From positions 1 through 64,000 of the forward strand of contig NZ_WNKU01000019.1 in the NCBI RefSeq assembly GCF_009720735.1: 64,000 nt of DNA, read 5' to 3'. The DNA is from Heliobacterium mobile. GTDB taxonomy: Bacteria > Bacillota > Desulfitobacteriia > Heliobacteriales > Heliobacteriaceae. This document shows positions 17,135 through 25,842 of the stretch, piece by piece (position 1 is the stretch's first letter; every line of letters starts with the position of its first letter). Below the pieces are notes generated by a model, which worked only from the letters and a program-made list of their open reading frames with translations, was not told the DNA's origin and searched no databases. Made by a program: the position numbers and the translations under genes.

Positions 17135-17161
17135 TCAGTAACGCTCTGATCAAGAAGATTG

Positions 17162-17222
17162 AAAAAACCCTCGCCTATCCCACGTGGAATTCTTTCGCGG
17201 CGGGAGGCGGGGTTTTTTCTTT
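17162..17222 (+). terminator. Rho-independent terminator
   Basis: A long stem AAAACCCTCGCCT/AGGCGGGGTTTT with small mismatches, flanked by A and T runs, so it can work in both directions between the convergent genes. Confidence 0.85.
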
Positions 17223-17256
17223 TTGTATGAGGAATAATCGGTCCGATTCATGTCAG

Positions 17257-17688
17257 CTATCCTGCCGAATCAAATCCGACGAGGACGACACCGAGTACGA
17301 TGAGGGCCGCACCACCGAATTTCAGCGGTGACATCGTTTCGCCCAAAAAATAATAACCGGCAAAAACAGTGATCAGGGGAGAAGCAGCCAAAACTAACGC
17401 CGTTTGGCCGATATCCCCCCGTTTGATCGCTGCATAATAAGCCAAGTCTCCTGCAAAGGTGGCTAAAAAGGCCTCCATGGCAAGGAAGTACCAACTCCTG
17501 GTGCTGATATCGCTGATGCGGCCGATGTTTCCGCTGATCAAAACCCATAGCCCGACTAAGAGTATCGTGATCAAGGTGCGGGCGGCTAGGCCGTCGATCG
17601 TCGGAATTCCTCTCAATCCCACTTTTCCGAAGACCGGTGCCATCCCCCAGCAGATGGCACCGAAAAAAGCCAGCCAAAAGGCGTACAA
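17257..17688 (-). CDS. Single-domain EamA (DMT) transporter
   Basis: 143 residues with five hydrophobic segments and one EamA unit: WLAFFGAICWGMAPVFGKVG at the start and PLITVFAGYYFLGETMSP near the end, where a conserved Glu occurs. Full-length members have ten segments in two repeats; a half-size protein must pair with itself or another subunit. The substrate is unknown. TTG at 17688 is chosen because GGAGGG lies seven bases upstream. It follows the VanW gene by 22 bases, so the two share an mRNA. Confidence 0.85.
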   Translation of the reverse strand: MYAFWLAFFGAICWGMAPVFGKVGLRGIPTIDGLAARTLITILLVGLWVLISGNIGRISDISTRSWYFLAMEAFLATFAGDLAYYAAIKRGDIGQTALVLAASPLITVFAGYYFLGETMSPLKFGGAALIVLGVVLVGFDSAG

Positions 17689-17710
17689 TCGTCATCCCTC
17701 CGTCCGAGAA

Positions 17711-18700
17711 TCAGGACATCCGTTCGACCACTCTAGGCATGGGTTGGTAATAGTCCATCCCGAGGTCTTTTGTAACTTTCTTCGAGTCGCTGTATTCGAT
17801 CGTCAACCAAGACTTTACAGAGAGTCCTTCGAGACCGGGAACAAGTACTTTCTCTTCGCCTTTGTTGAGTGTACTGTTTGTACGATAGACTGTCGGTGCC
17901 TGTTGGCGGTTGAGTATTTCATGATGCCAGGTTACGTTCGGAGGGTTCACACTTCCGTAAAATCCCATATACAGTGTGTTATCTTCCGTATCCGCCCAGA
18001 TGACGACGGGACTATCGGTATCGTTTTTGATCTTAAAGTCTTGGACGCCATAAAAGACAGCCGCATCTTGCCCCGGTGGTACATAAGGGACTTGCATCAT
18101 ATGGGGATGCCGTTCAATGATCTTCAGATTGGACAGGACGGTGGTGTTATACAAGGTGGTGGCCACTTTGCACACACCCCCTCCGACGGTCTTCACCACT
18201 TTTGCCCCTATATAAGTGGGACCTTCCTGGAAGCCTCGCTGCGTCGTGTAAGGTCCAATGGTTTTGTTCATAGAAAAAATCTGATTCGGTTCAATGACCG
18301 TTCCAGCTAACATGTCAGCGGCTAAGGCGACATTATACTCTTCGCCGGGAAGCGGGTCGGGAAGGGTCGTCTGAAAGGCCCCCATCCGGATCGTGGCACG
18401 GTGCTTCGTACAGAGCTCTTGAAAGCGCGGGTCCTCTTCCCATTTGAGCGGCCCTTTGACCGGACGGCCGTAGGGATGTTGCCGGGTTCCTTCTTCCGGT
18501 AGAGAAGATGCGTCGCTTGGCGATGAGTTTTCTGGCTGCGGTGGTGCAAGGGGGGACTCTTCCTGTTTCGGGCTTGATTTACCGAGATGTAGGCCTTTCA
18601 AAAGGGTACCATCCCCAAAGGTATGATAGGCTGAAAAACCGATTCCTGCAGCGATGAGTGCTCCCATAAAGAGGAACACTCTTTTTCTGCTGAGGGACAA
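17711..18700 (-). CDS. VanW family protein
   Basis: 329 residues. One N-terminal membrane segment (RVFLFMGALIAAGIGFSAY), a Pro/Ser-rich linker to about residue 75, then the VanW domain with FSMNKTIGPYTTQRGF, VKTVGGGVCKVATTLYN and the FKIKNDTDSPVVIWAD segment. The family is linked to the cell wall and takes its name from vancomycin resistance clusters, but its function is unsolved. The TTG start follows GGAGGGAGAGGA. No van resistance genes are nearby. Confidence 0.88.
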   Translation of the reverse strand: MSLSRKRVFLFMGALIAAGIGFSAYHTFGDGTLLKGLHLGKSSPKQEESPLAPPQPENSSPSDASSLPEEGTRQHPYGRPVKGPLKWEEDPRFQELCTKHRATIRMGAFQTTLPDPLPGEEYNVALAADMLAGTVIEPNQIFSMNKTIGPYTTQRGFQEGPTYIGAKVVKTVGGGVCKVATTLYNTTVLSNLKIIERHPHMMQVPYVPPGQDAAVFYGVQDFKIKNDTDSPVVIWADTEDNTLYMGFYGSVNPPNVTWHHEILNRQQAPTVYRTNSTLNKGEEKVLVPGLEGLSVKSWLTIEYSDSKKVTKDLGMDYYQPMPRVVERMS

Positions 18701-18883
18701 TTCGATCCTCTCCCTCCAAGAGACAGTCGAGAAAACCTTTCATGAAGTCTCTAGCATTAATCCATACACCAGGATCAGCAGATTTAGACCGTTTCTTCGG
18801 GAGGAATGGAGATAATACGAAGTTGGATGCCAAAAAATGGACAATAACTACATAACTTCAAATGGTAAAAGAAGGAAATTATT

Positions 18884-18925
18884 ATGAGCTTGTCGAAAGG
18901 CTCTGTCGGAAAGTGCACTAGATAG
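18884..18925 (+). other. Tiny reading frame before comEA
   Basis: Thirteen codons (MSLSKGSVGKCTR) with AGAAGGA seven bases before the ATG. It ends just before the comEA ribosome binding site. It may be a leader peptide or chance. Confidence 0.2.
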
Positions 18926-18936
18926 GGGGAATAAGG

Positions 18937-19627
18937 ATGGAAAAAACGCCTTTACTACATCTTTGGCGGGCTGATCATTGCCTTGGTGATCGGCATGACG
19001 ATTCAAGGTACGCGCTTGTACAACAAAGCCGATTCGGAGGGAACTAAAAAAGCCTTTACCGAGAGCAAGGTGACGATTGAGGGAAAGGGTGCTTTGACGG
19101 AACGAGATGGCATGAAGGAAAAAGGTTTAGATAAGGAAATCCGTGTTCACGTATCTGGCGCCGTCAATAAGCCGGGAGTCTATCAGATGCCTGCTGGAAG
19201 TCGGGTTGATGATGCGTTGCGCTTAGCTGAAGCCGGCCCTAACGCTGACTTAGAGTCGATCAACCGGGCCGCTTTGTTGACGGACGGACGGCAACTCGTC
19301 GTGCCGGCGATCCGGTCAGAAAATGGGAGTAATGAATCGATGAAGAACGGTCAAGCTGTAGGCACAACGACGAGCGGGGGAACATCGAGAGCTTTCTCGA
19401 AAGGCAGCTCTAGTGGAAACGGAAATGCTGGTGCAATCATCAACATAAACTCGGCCGACGCGTCGGAAATGGATAAACTGCCTGGAGTCGGTCCTGCCTT
19501 GGCCCAGCGGATCCTTCAATACCGGGAGACGAAAGGACCTTTCCAGCGTGTCGAAGATATCCAAAACGTGCCTGGAATCGGTCCCAAGAAATATAACGAT
19601 ATGAAGGACATGCTTTCGGTTTATTGA
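18937..19627 (+). CDS. comEA: ComEA, DNA-binding competence protein, with an apparent frameshift at its start
   Basis: Residues after the membrane anchor contain a SLBB-type segment (IRVHVSGAVNKPGVYQMPAG), a Ser/Gly linker and a C-terminal helix-hairpin-helix pair (NINSADASEMDKLPGVGPAL and IQNVPGIGPKKYNDM). ComEA binds incoming DNA at the cell surface. The expected start, ATG at 18937 after AGGGGG, is out of frame with the body: one base too many in the A6 run at 18941-18946. With five A residues the frame reads MEKRLYYIFGGLIIALVIG, a normal anchor. As it stands only TTG 18983 or GTG 18986 could start the open frame, with no ribosome binding site and a damaged anchor. Confidence 0.85.
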
Positions 19628-19712
19628 GTGAAGCCGGCTGCATGAAGTTGATGGAATGAAGACGAGAGAGTGGGATAGGATAAAAAGGCGATGCAGGAGG
19701 AGTGATGAAGAG

Positions 19713-19889
19713 ATGATGCATGTGATCTTAGAGGGTTATGGAGACAATGAGGCCTACATCAAAACAGATGATGGGACCATGACCATTCCCAGACACCGGG
19801 TGCCCAAAGAAGCCAAGATTGGCGATTGTCTCGTGATGCGGGATGGTGCCTATTTCGTAGACAAAAAAGGGAACTGTCAAACTCGTTGA
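19713..19889 (+). CDS. DUF3006 family protein
   Basis: 58 residues resembling DUF3006: an all-beta domain with AYIKTDDGTMTIPRHRVPKEAKIGDCLV. These small proteins often lie beside competence or metallo-beta-lactamase genes, as here behind comEA. Function is unknown. AGGAGGAG lies eleven bases before the ATG at 19713; a second ATG follows directly. A strong terminator lies 20 bases downstream. Confidence 0.7.
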   Translation: MMHVILEGYGDNEAYIKTDDGTMTIPRHRVPKEAKIGDCLVMRDGAYFVDKKGNCQTR

Positions 19890-19908
19890 TGGAGGATTCA
19901 TGGGAATC

Positions 19909-19945
19909 CAGGCTGACCGGAAGCGTTGTCCCGGTCAGCCTTTAA
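19909..19945 (+). terminator. Rho-independent terminator
   Basis: AGGCTGACCGG pairs with CCGGTCAGCCT, followed by a T-rich stretch. Confidence 0.85.
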
Positions 19946-19983
19946 ATTTATTTTTATGAAGGTGAGTACTATCTCATTGTCTA

Positions 19984-20037
19984 TTGACATGCGTCGACAG
20001 AGTGGTATATTAACCTGTATGGATAAAAGGTCGACGC
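19984..20037 (+). promoter_or_regulatory. Promoter with inverted repeats before the MFS gene
   Basis: TTGACA (19984) and TATATT (20006) are 16 bases apart. GCGTCGAC lies in the spacer at 19991-19998 and its inverted copy GTCGACGC at 20030-20037. A repressor bound to both would block the promoter and start region. Confidence 0.65.
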
Positions 20038-20053
20038 AGGAGATGACGCAACG

Positions 20054-21268
20054 GTGCTAAACAGTATCAAAGGGTATAATCTAAACTCACGTCTTTTACT
20101 TTTAGGAATGGGACATTTGGTGACGGATATCAACCAGGGTGCGTTGGCGTTAGTAGCCATTTTATTGAAGGACAAGTTCGATTTATCTTATTTTATGGTC
20201 GGTTTTACGATTTTGGTCGGAAGCGTCAGTTCTTCTGTCATTCAGCCCCTCTTCGGTTTGCTCAGTGACCGCTATCGGGCTACTTGGTTGATGCCGATCG
20301 GTACGTTCACCGCAGGTGCCGGTATGGCTTTAGCCGGGATTGCGCCGACGTACGGCTTGGCCGTAACCGCATTGCTGATTTCCGGTTTAGGAGTCGCTGC
20401 TTTCCATCCCGAAAGTTATAAATTGGCCCAAGCCGTTGCTGGGAAAAAGAAAGCTTCAGGTCTTTCCCTTTTTTCCGTAGGCGGAAACTTGGGATTTGGC
20501 TTAGGACCTCTTTTGGCCGGTTGGTTTAATAAATGGTGGGGATTGACGGGACTTATCTGTTTTCTACCTATCGCTGCCGCTATGGCTTTTTTGTTGTATC
20601 GCTCTACTCAAAAGCTCTATGAGCAGCAAGCTGTTCTTCAAAAGGATCTGAACGGTGGCGGTTCGGCGAATCGGATATCGGAAAGCTCGGCGTCTGTCAA
20701 ATGGATCTTGGCTATCTTGTTAGGCGTTGTCTTTATCCGCTCTTGGGTGACTTCCGGCTTGACGACATATGTACCCTTGTACGTAGTAGATGTATTAAAA
20801 GAGACGCAGGAGCAAGGTGCTGGATTGTTGAGCTTTTTCCTGATCATCGGTGCGCTGGGGACGCTGCTCGGAGGACCGATCGCCGATCGCATCGGCGCCG
20901 GCAAGTTGATTGTTTTTTCCTTAACGATTACAGCTCCTCTCGTGTTGCTGATCCCCTTTACCCAAGGGTTGCCACTCAGCATACTGATGACACTGATCGC
21001 GATCACCTTGTACGCGAGTTTTTCCTCCACTATTGTTCTGGGACAGCAGTTGCTACCGAATCATATGGGGACTGTTTCTGGATTGATTATCGGATTCGCC
21101 ATAGGCATGGGTGGTGTAGGGGTGACGGTCTTAGGGAAAATTGCCGACGTTGTGGGCATACCCCCCATTTTTTATGGCATGACGGGGCTCCTCCTCTTGG
21201 CCGTTGCCCTCACGTCGGTACTGATAAAACAATGGAAGAACAAAGAAAAAGCTGCAACGGTTCAATGA
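20054..21268 (+). CDS. MFS transporter, fosmidomycin-resistance (Fsr) type
   Basis: 404 residues with about 12 membrane segments. The start segment MGHLVTDINQGALALV and the motif GLGVAAFHPESYKLAQ are characteristic of Fsr-type exporters of the major facilitator family. Motif A-like LLSDRYRATW follows the second helix and is repeated in the second half (PIADRIGAGK). The native substrate is unknown; homologues export fosmidomycin and other compounds. The gene starts with GTG behind CAGGAG and is preceded by a promoter carrying inverted repeats, so induction by a substrate-binding repressor is likely. Confidence 0.85.
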   Translation: MLNSIKGYNLNSRLLLLGMGHLVTDINQGALALVAILLKDKFDLSYFMVGFTILVGSVSSSVIQPLFGLLSDRYRATWLMPIGTFTAGAGMALAGIAPTYGLAVTALLISGLGVAAFHPESYKLAQAVAGKKKASGLSLFSVGGNLGFGLGPLLAGWFNKWWGLTGLICFLPIAAAMAFLLYRSTQKLYEQQAVLQKDLNGGGSANRISESSASVKWILAILLGVVFIRSWVTSGLTTYVPLYVVDVLKETQEQGAGLLSFFLIIGALGTLLGGPIADRIGAGKLIVFSLTITAPLVLLIPFTQGLPLSILMTLIAITLYASFSSTIVLGQQLLPNHMGTVSGLIIGFAIGMGGVGVTVLGKIADVVGIPPIFYGMTGLLLLAVALTSVLIKQWKNKEKAATVQ

Positions 21269-21284
21269 CCGGCAGCTTTTTTTA
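21248..21284 (+). terminator. Rho-independent terminator overlapping the MFS stop codon
   Basis: AAAGCTGC and GCAGCTTT, with GGT/ACC inside, followed by TTTTTT. The left arm is part of the coding sequence. Confidence 0.85.
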
Positions 21285-21389
21285 TGCCCCAGGAAATGCT
21301 CAAGAAAACAAAAGGATAAATAGCTCTTGCAAGCATAAGCATAGAAGGTAAAATAAGGTTGAAAATATTTGGAGGGATGTGACAAACCC

Positions 21390-22115
21390 ATGGGGTGGCT
21401 GCAAGGAGTCAATCAAAAAGTGATACGAGGGATTCTCTTATCTGCTGTTACGGCGGCTCTCTTCGTCTCAGGTTGTTCGAGTGACTCGGACAAGGTCAAT
21501 GAACCGAAGGAAGTCTCTGCTCAAGGGCAATCGATCAGCAAAGAAGAGGCCAGGAAGCAGTTGATTTCAGGGAATGAACGTTTCCAATCGGGAAAAGTGA
21601 TCCATCATGATTTAAGCGAGCAGAAACACCTTGAGCTAGCAAAGGCGCAACATCCCTTTGCGATCGTATTAAGTTGTTCTGACTCTCGAGTTCCTCCGGA
21701 ACTGGTTTTTGACCAGGGTCTTGGCGATCTTTTCGTGGTTCGCTCGGCCGGTCACGTCCTGAGTCCGGAGACGATTGGCAGTATCGAATACGCCGTGGAA
21801 CACTTGCACACGCCTTATCTCGTCGTTTTAGGTCATGAGAGCTGTGGTGCTGTCAAAGCTACCGTGGAAGGGGGCCATCCATCCGGGAGTATCGGCGCTG
21901 TCACCGACCACATTAAACCGGTAGTGGAGAACGTGAAAACGAAAGGAATCGATCAGGAAGAGCTGACGGAAAAAGCCGCCGATGAGAATGTGCGACAGAC
22001 AGTGGCGGCACTGCGGAAAAGCCCTATAATCGCCGACGCGATAGCCAATGGAAAATTGGCTATCGCCGGGGCGAAGTACCAGATGATTTCGGGAAAAGTC
22101 AATTGGTTGGATTAA
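21390..22115 (+). CDS. Beta-class carbonic anhydrase with lipoprotein signal
   Basis: 241 residues. The N terminus has a hydrophobic segment and lipobox-like VSGC, so the enzyme is probably exported and anchored outside the membrane. Catalytic motifs are intact: CSDSRVPPE and GHESCGAV supply the two Cys and one His zinc ligands and the Asp-Arg pair. It interconverts CO2 and bicarbonate. Most beta-class enzymes are cytoplasmic, so export is notable. ATG at 21390 follows GGAGGGA by twelve bases; TTG at 21369 overlaps that site. A perfect hairpin lies inside the coding end at 22038-22066. Confidence 0.88.
   Translation: MGWLQGVNQKVIRGILLSAVTAALFVSGCSSDSDKVNEPKEVSAQGQSISKEEARKQLISGNERFQSGKVIHHDLSEQKHLELAKAQHPFAIVLSCSDSRVPPELVFDQGLGDLFVVRSAGHVLSPETIGSIEYAVEHLHTPYLVVLGHESCGAVKATVEGGHPSGSIGAVTDHIKPVVENVKTKGIDQEELTEKAADENVRQTVAALRKSPIIADAIANGKLAIAGAKYQMISGKVNWLD
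22038..22066 (+). repeat. Perfect 12-bp hairpin inside the carbonic anhydrase gene
   Basis: GCGATAGCCAAT and ATTGGCTATCGC around a GGAAA loop, encoding part of AIANGKLAIAG. No T tract follows. Confidence 0.75.
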
Positions 22116-22136
22116 AGGTCGATTAGCCAATAAATC

Positions 22137-23483
22137 TTATTCGCTTTTAGCCGGCTGGGAAGGTTCTTTACCGATGGCATCCCTCAAGTTTTCCAACCAT
22201 TGGCTGATCTGTTTTTCACGTCCGTTCGCGGTGGGCTCGTAAAAGCGAGTTCCCTCGATTTCGGGCGGCAGGTAACTCTGTTTTACATAGCCCCCGTAGT
22301 TGTGGGGATACTTGTAACCAATACCGCTGCCAAGAATAGGGCCTGCCTGAGAATGAGACATATCGGCGAGATGGCGGGGAACAGTGATCCTTTTAGCTTC
22401 CCGGACAGTCCGAAGCGCCCTATCGATGGCATCTTTCGCACGGTTGCTTTTGGGAGCGCAGGCTAGATAAAGGGCGGCTTCGGCGAGAGGAATCCGACCT
22501 TCCGGAAGGCCGACCAGTTTCACCGCATCGGCGGCAGCTTGCGCCAGGACGAGAGCCATCGGATCGGCCAATCCAATATCTTCGGCGGCATGGATGACGA
22601 TGCGGCGGGCGATAAAGAGGGGATCTTCGCCGGCTTCCAGCATGACGGCCAGCCAATATAGGGTCGCATCAGGGTCAGAACCGCGGATGCTCTTAATAAA
22701 GGCGGAGATCGTATCGTAATGACGGTCTCCTTTTTTATCATAATAAACAGCGATCCGACCGGTCACCTGCATCACTTCATCGGGACCGATGGGCTTGTCC
22801 AAAGTGCCATGAGCAGAAGCCACCATATCGAGAATCGTCAGTGCCGAACGGGCATCCCCTTTAGCTGCTTGGATGATCAATTCCAGCCCATCTTCTGTTA
22901 CCGCATCAGCAGGTAAGCCCAAGCCCCGGTTCGGTTCGGTGACGGCTCGTTTTAACAATGACCAAAGGTCCTCTTCTGAAAGCGGATGAAGCATGTAAAT
23001 ACGGAGGCGGGAGAGGAGCGCCGAGTTCAATTCATAGAGAGGATTTTCGGTGGTAGCGCCGATTAAGACCAACGTTCCGTCTTCCACGATCGGGAGCAGC
23101 AGATCCTGCTGGGCTTTGTTAAACCGGTGGATCTCGTCAATAAACAGGATCGTACGCTGTTGTTCGAAAGATAGACGCGATTCAGCCTCTTTGGCCACTT
23201 TCTTGATATCAACCGAACCGGCTGTGACTGCCGACAAGGTCTCAAAGTGACTGCTCGTAGTCTGGGCGATGAGCCGGGCGATCGTTGTCTTTCCGGTCCC
23301 CGGCGGCCCGTATAAGATGAAAGAGTGGACTTTGTCTAGGTCCACCATCTTGCGAAAGAGGGACTCGTTATTTAAAAGATGTTGCTGCCCAGCCACTTCA
23401 TTGAGGCTGCGTGGACGCATCCGAAAAGCCAAAGGGCCTTCCTTCGCCTTTAGGGCTTCTCCTTGATAGGAAAAGAGGTCCAA
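22137..23483 (-). CDS. rarA: Replication-associated recombination protein RarA (MgsA)
   Basis: 448 residues. An AAA+ ATPase of the clamp-loader group: Walker A GPPGTGKTT, Walker B FIDEIHRFNKAQQD, sensor motif GATTENP, and the C-terminal MgsA region with HYDTISAFIKSIRGSDPDA. It acts at stalled replication forks. The TTG at 23483 follows TAGGAG by about ten bases. It converges with the carbonic anhydrase gene with only 21 bases between stops. Confidence 0.95.
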   Translation of the reverse strand: MDLFSYQGEALKAKEGPLAFRMRPRSLNEVAGQQHLLNNESLFRKMVDLDKVHSFILYGPPGTGKTTIARLIAQTTSSHFETLSAVTAGSVDIKKVAKEAESRLSFEQQRTILFIDEIHRFNKAQQDLLLPIVEDGTLVLIGATTENPLYELNSALLSRLRIYMLHPLSEEDLWSLLKRAVTEPNRGLGLPADAVTEDGLELIIQAAKGDARSALTILDMVASAHGTLDKPIGPDEVMQVTGRIAVYYDKKGDRHYDTISAFIKSIRGSDPDATLYWLAVMLEAGEDPLFIARRIVIHAAEDIGLADPMALVLAQAAADAVKLVGLPEGRIPLAEAALYLACAPKSNRAKDAIDRALRTVREAKRITVPRHLADMSHSQAGPILGSGIGYKYPHNYGGYVKQSYLPPEIEGTRFYEPTANGREKQISQWLENLRDAIGKEPSQPAKSE

Positions 23484-23564
23484 TGGCTTCAGCTCCTAAC
23501 GAATTCTATTCAAATCTATTTTAACCATCCTTATACACAAACCCAATATGTAACCCAATAAAAT

Positions 23565-23608
23565 AACGCCTCCAGCCATAGAGTCTCTATGCCTGGAGGC
23601 GTTTTCTC
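23565..23608. terminator. Bidirectional terminator between typA and rarA
   Basis: ACGCCTCCAG and CTGGAGGCGT with inner CATAGAG/CTATG pairing. On the minus strand TTATTTTATT follows; it ends typA. Confidence 0.85.
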
Positions 23609-23613
23609 TTTCA

Positions 23614-25440
23614 TTAACGCAGGGTTTGATTCTTTTTGGCCCGCTCTCGTTGGGTGGGGTCGAGGAGACGCTTGCGAAGTCGGATGTTCAAGGGGGTCAC
23701 TTCAACCAGTTCGTCGTCATCAATCCACTCTAAGGCGTCTTCCAAGGAGAGGATTCTTGGGGGTTCCAGTTTAATGGTGCCGTCAGAACCGGAAGCCCGC
23801 ATGTTGGTGAGATGCTTGGCTTTGGCCACGTTCACATCCATATCTTGTTCCCGGGCGTTTTCGCCGACGATCATTCCCTGATAGACATCGGTGCCAGGGG
23901 TGATGAAAAAGGCGATCCGTTCCTGCAAATAGCCAAGTGCGTATGCCGTGGCTGTACCATGTTCGAAAGCGACAGCAGCGCCTTTGGTCCGCCCAGGGAT
24001 TTCGCCGCGGTGTTCGCCATATCCGTGGAAGAGGTGGTGCATGATCCCGAAGCCCCGGGTATCGGTGAGGAATTCCGTCCGGTAACCGATGAGGCCCCGG
24101 GCAGGGATGATGAACTCAAGACGGACTTGACCAGTGCCGTTGTTGACCATGTTGGTCATTTCCGCCCGGCGCGTTCCCAGCTTTTCCATGACTACACCCA
24201 TGTATTCTTCAGGAACGTCGATGATCAACTGTTCCAGAGGTTCCATCAGGTTGCCTTCATCGTCTTTGCGGAAAATGACGGAGGGCTTGGAGACGGCCAA
24301 TTCGTAGCCTTCCCTGCGCATCGTTTCTATCAGAATAGACAGGTGCAGTTCGCCGCGGCCCGAAACAAGGAAGACATCGGGGTCTTCTGTTTCCTGGACC
24401 CGCAAGGCTACGTTTTTCTCCAATTCCTTCAACAAACGACTGCGCAGATGGCGGGAGGTGATGTAATCGCCTTCTTTGCCGGCAAAGGGGCTTGTGTTCG
24501 TTTGGAAGGTCATCTGCAAGGTCGGTTCATCGACGTTGATCACCGGCAGGGGAGCAGGATTGTCGGGGTCGGAGATGGTCTCGCCGATGTTTACATTATC
24601 TAAACCGGTAAGGGTGATGATTTCCCCTGTGCTCGCTTCCTCGACAGGGACCCGTTTCAACCCTTGATAGGTGAAGACTTGCAGCACTTTGCCTTTGATG
24701 ATGTCGCCGTCCCGTTTGCAGATAGAAACCTGCTGGCCTGTACGAATTTTTCCTTGATGGATACGGCCAATGGTGACACGACCTGTGTAGCTGTCATAAT
24801 CGAGCGAAGAGATGAGCATCTGCAGGACGGCAGAGTCGTCCCCTTCTGGACAGGGGACTTTTTCAATGATCGTCTGGAAAAGAGGCTCCAGCGTCGTTCC
24901 TTTTTCATCGGGATCGAGGCTAGCCCAGCCAGCCCGGCCTACGGCATATAAGACGGGGAATTCCAACTGTTCATCATCGGCGCCTAGTTCAATGAACAGC
25001 TCCAAGATTTCGTCAAGCACTTCTGCAGGACGGGCATCTTGGCGGTCCATTTTGTTGATCACGACGATAGGCCGCAGGCCCGATTCGAGGGCTTTGCGAA
25101 GGACAAACTTTGTCTGCGCCATAACCCCTTCAGCGCTGTCTACCAGCAGAATAGCACCATCGACCATCGAGAGAATGCGTTCCACTTCGCCGGAGAAATC
25201 TGCGTGTCCAGGTGTGTCCACGATGTTGATTTTAATGCCGTTGTACGATACGGCCGTGTTCTTGGCCAGGATGGTAATACCCCGTTCCCGTTCCAAGTCG
25301 TTTGAGTCCATGACGCAATCCTGGACTTCTTCATTGGCCCGAAAGATACCGGACTGTCGTAGCAAACCGTCGACCAGTGTAGTCTTGCCATGGTCGACGT
25401 GAGCGATGATGGCGATATTCCGCAAATCCGTACGTTTCAA
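23614..25440 (-). CDS. typA: Ribosome-associated GTPase TypA/BipA
   Basis: 608 residues, usual length for the family. G-domain motifs: [24 protein letters not shown]. TypA is a translational GTPase related to LepA and EF-G, needed for ribosome assembly and stress growth. The C-terminal half has the [19 protein letters not shown] and [10 protein letters not shown]-type segments specific to TypA. TTG start with AAGGAGAG upstream. A well-formed promoter lies at 25510-25538 on the minus strand. Confidence 0.97.
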   Translation of the reverse strand: MKRTDLRNIAIIAHVDHGKTTLVDGLLRQSGIFRANEEVQDCVMDSNDLERERGITILAKNTAVSYNGIKINIVDTPGHADFSGEVERILSMVDGAILLVDSAEGVMAQTKFVLRKALESGLRPIVVINKMDRQDARPAEVLDEILELFIELGADDEQLEFPVLYAVGRAGWASLDPDEKGTTLEPLFQTIIEKVPCPEGDDSAVLQMLISSLDYDSYTGRVTIGRIHQGKIRTGQQVSICKRDGDIIKGKVLQVFTYQGLKRVPVEEASTGEIITLTGLDNVNIGETISDPDNPAPLPVINVDEPTLQMTFQTNTSPFAGKEGDYITSRHLRSRLLKELEKNVALRVQETEDPDVFLVSGRGELHLSILIETMRREGYELAVSKPSVIFRKDDEGNLMEPLEQLIIDVPEEYMGVVMEKLGTRRAEMTNMVNNGTGQVRLEFIIPARGLIGYRTEFLTDTRGFGIMHHLFHGYGEHRGEIPGRTKGAAVAFEHGTATAYALGYLQERIAFFITPGTDVYQGMIVGENAREQDMDVNVAKAKHLTNMRASGSDGTIKLEPPRILSLEDALEWIDDDELVEVTPLNIRLRKRLLDPTQRERAKKNQTLR

Positions 25441-25509
25441 ACTCGCATTCTCTCCTTAATTCATAAAAAAAAGATGCCCTCAGACATCAACTATTATCAC
25501 TAATATTTA

Positions 25510-25538
25510 ATGATAGAGCTATAGTCATTGACTGTCAA
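25510..25538 (-). promoter_or_regulatory. typA promoter
   Basis: TTGACA and TATCAT on the minus strand, 17 bases apart. Confidence 0.8.
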
Positions 25539-25679
25539 GGGGTTTCTATAGTAAGGAATACTTTTTTCCATTGGTCCTATTTCGACGGGTATGGGTGCAT
25601 CCTGAACCGAAAGTCTTGCTTAGTTTAGGTACAGCTCTCATTGGGTAAAATTGGTTTAGATTGATCGAAAAATAACGGC

Positions 25680-25709
25680 TTGTCATGGAATGGAAGAAAG
25701 GTGTATTCT
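25680..25709 (+). promoter_or_regulatory. Candidate promoter of the zinc-uptake operon
   Basis: TTGTCA and TATTCT 18 bases apart. The dyads at 25754-25762 and 25810-25823 lie downstream and might bind the operon's Fur-family regulator, though neither is a clear match to the AT-rich Zur box I know from Bacillus. Confidence 0.4.
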
Positions 25710-25842
25710 TAAATAAGAACATTCCTAATTAAACGTTCCGGTTCATATAGGGGTGAATCACTCCGTTCCCATTGAAATCAGGATTACTGTACTCAATGGA
25801 TAAACTTTAATCACCGCAGTGATCGATTAGGAGGCTCATCGG

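Larger units (their letters stand above)
25441..25842. other. Divergent control region of typA and the zinc operon
   Basis: It holds the typA promoter on the minus strand, a candidate zinc-operon promoter on the plus strand, and two small dyads (GTGAATCAC near 25754 and ATCAC-CGCA-GTGAT at 25810-25823). No gene is visible. Confidence 0.5.

Noticed and set aside
17459-18310. Long plus-strand open frame opposite eamA and vanW
   Set aside because: It is antisense to two well-supported genes and has no recognisable domain.
23812-24603. Long plus-strand open frame inside typA
   Set aside because: It is a shadow of typA caused by codon bias.
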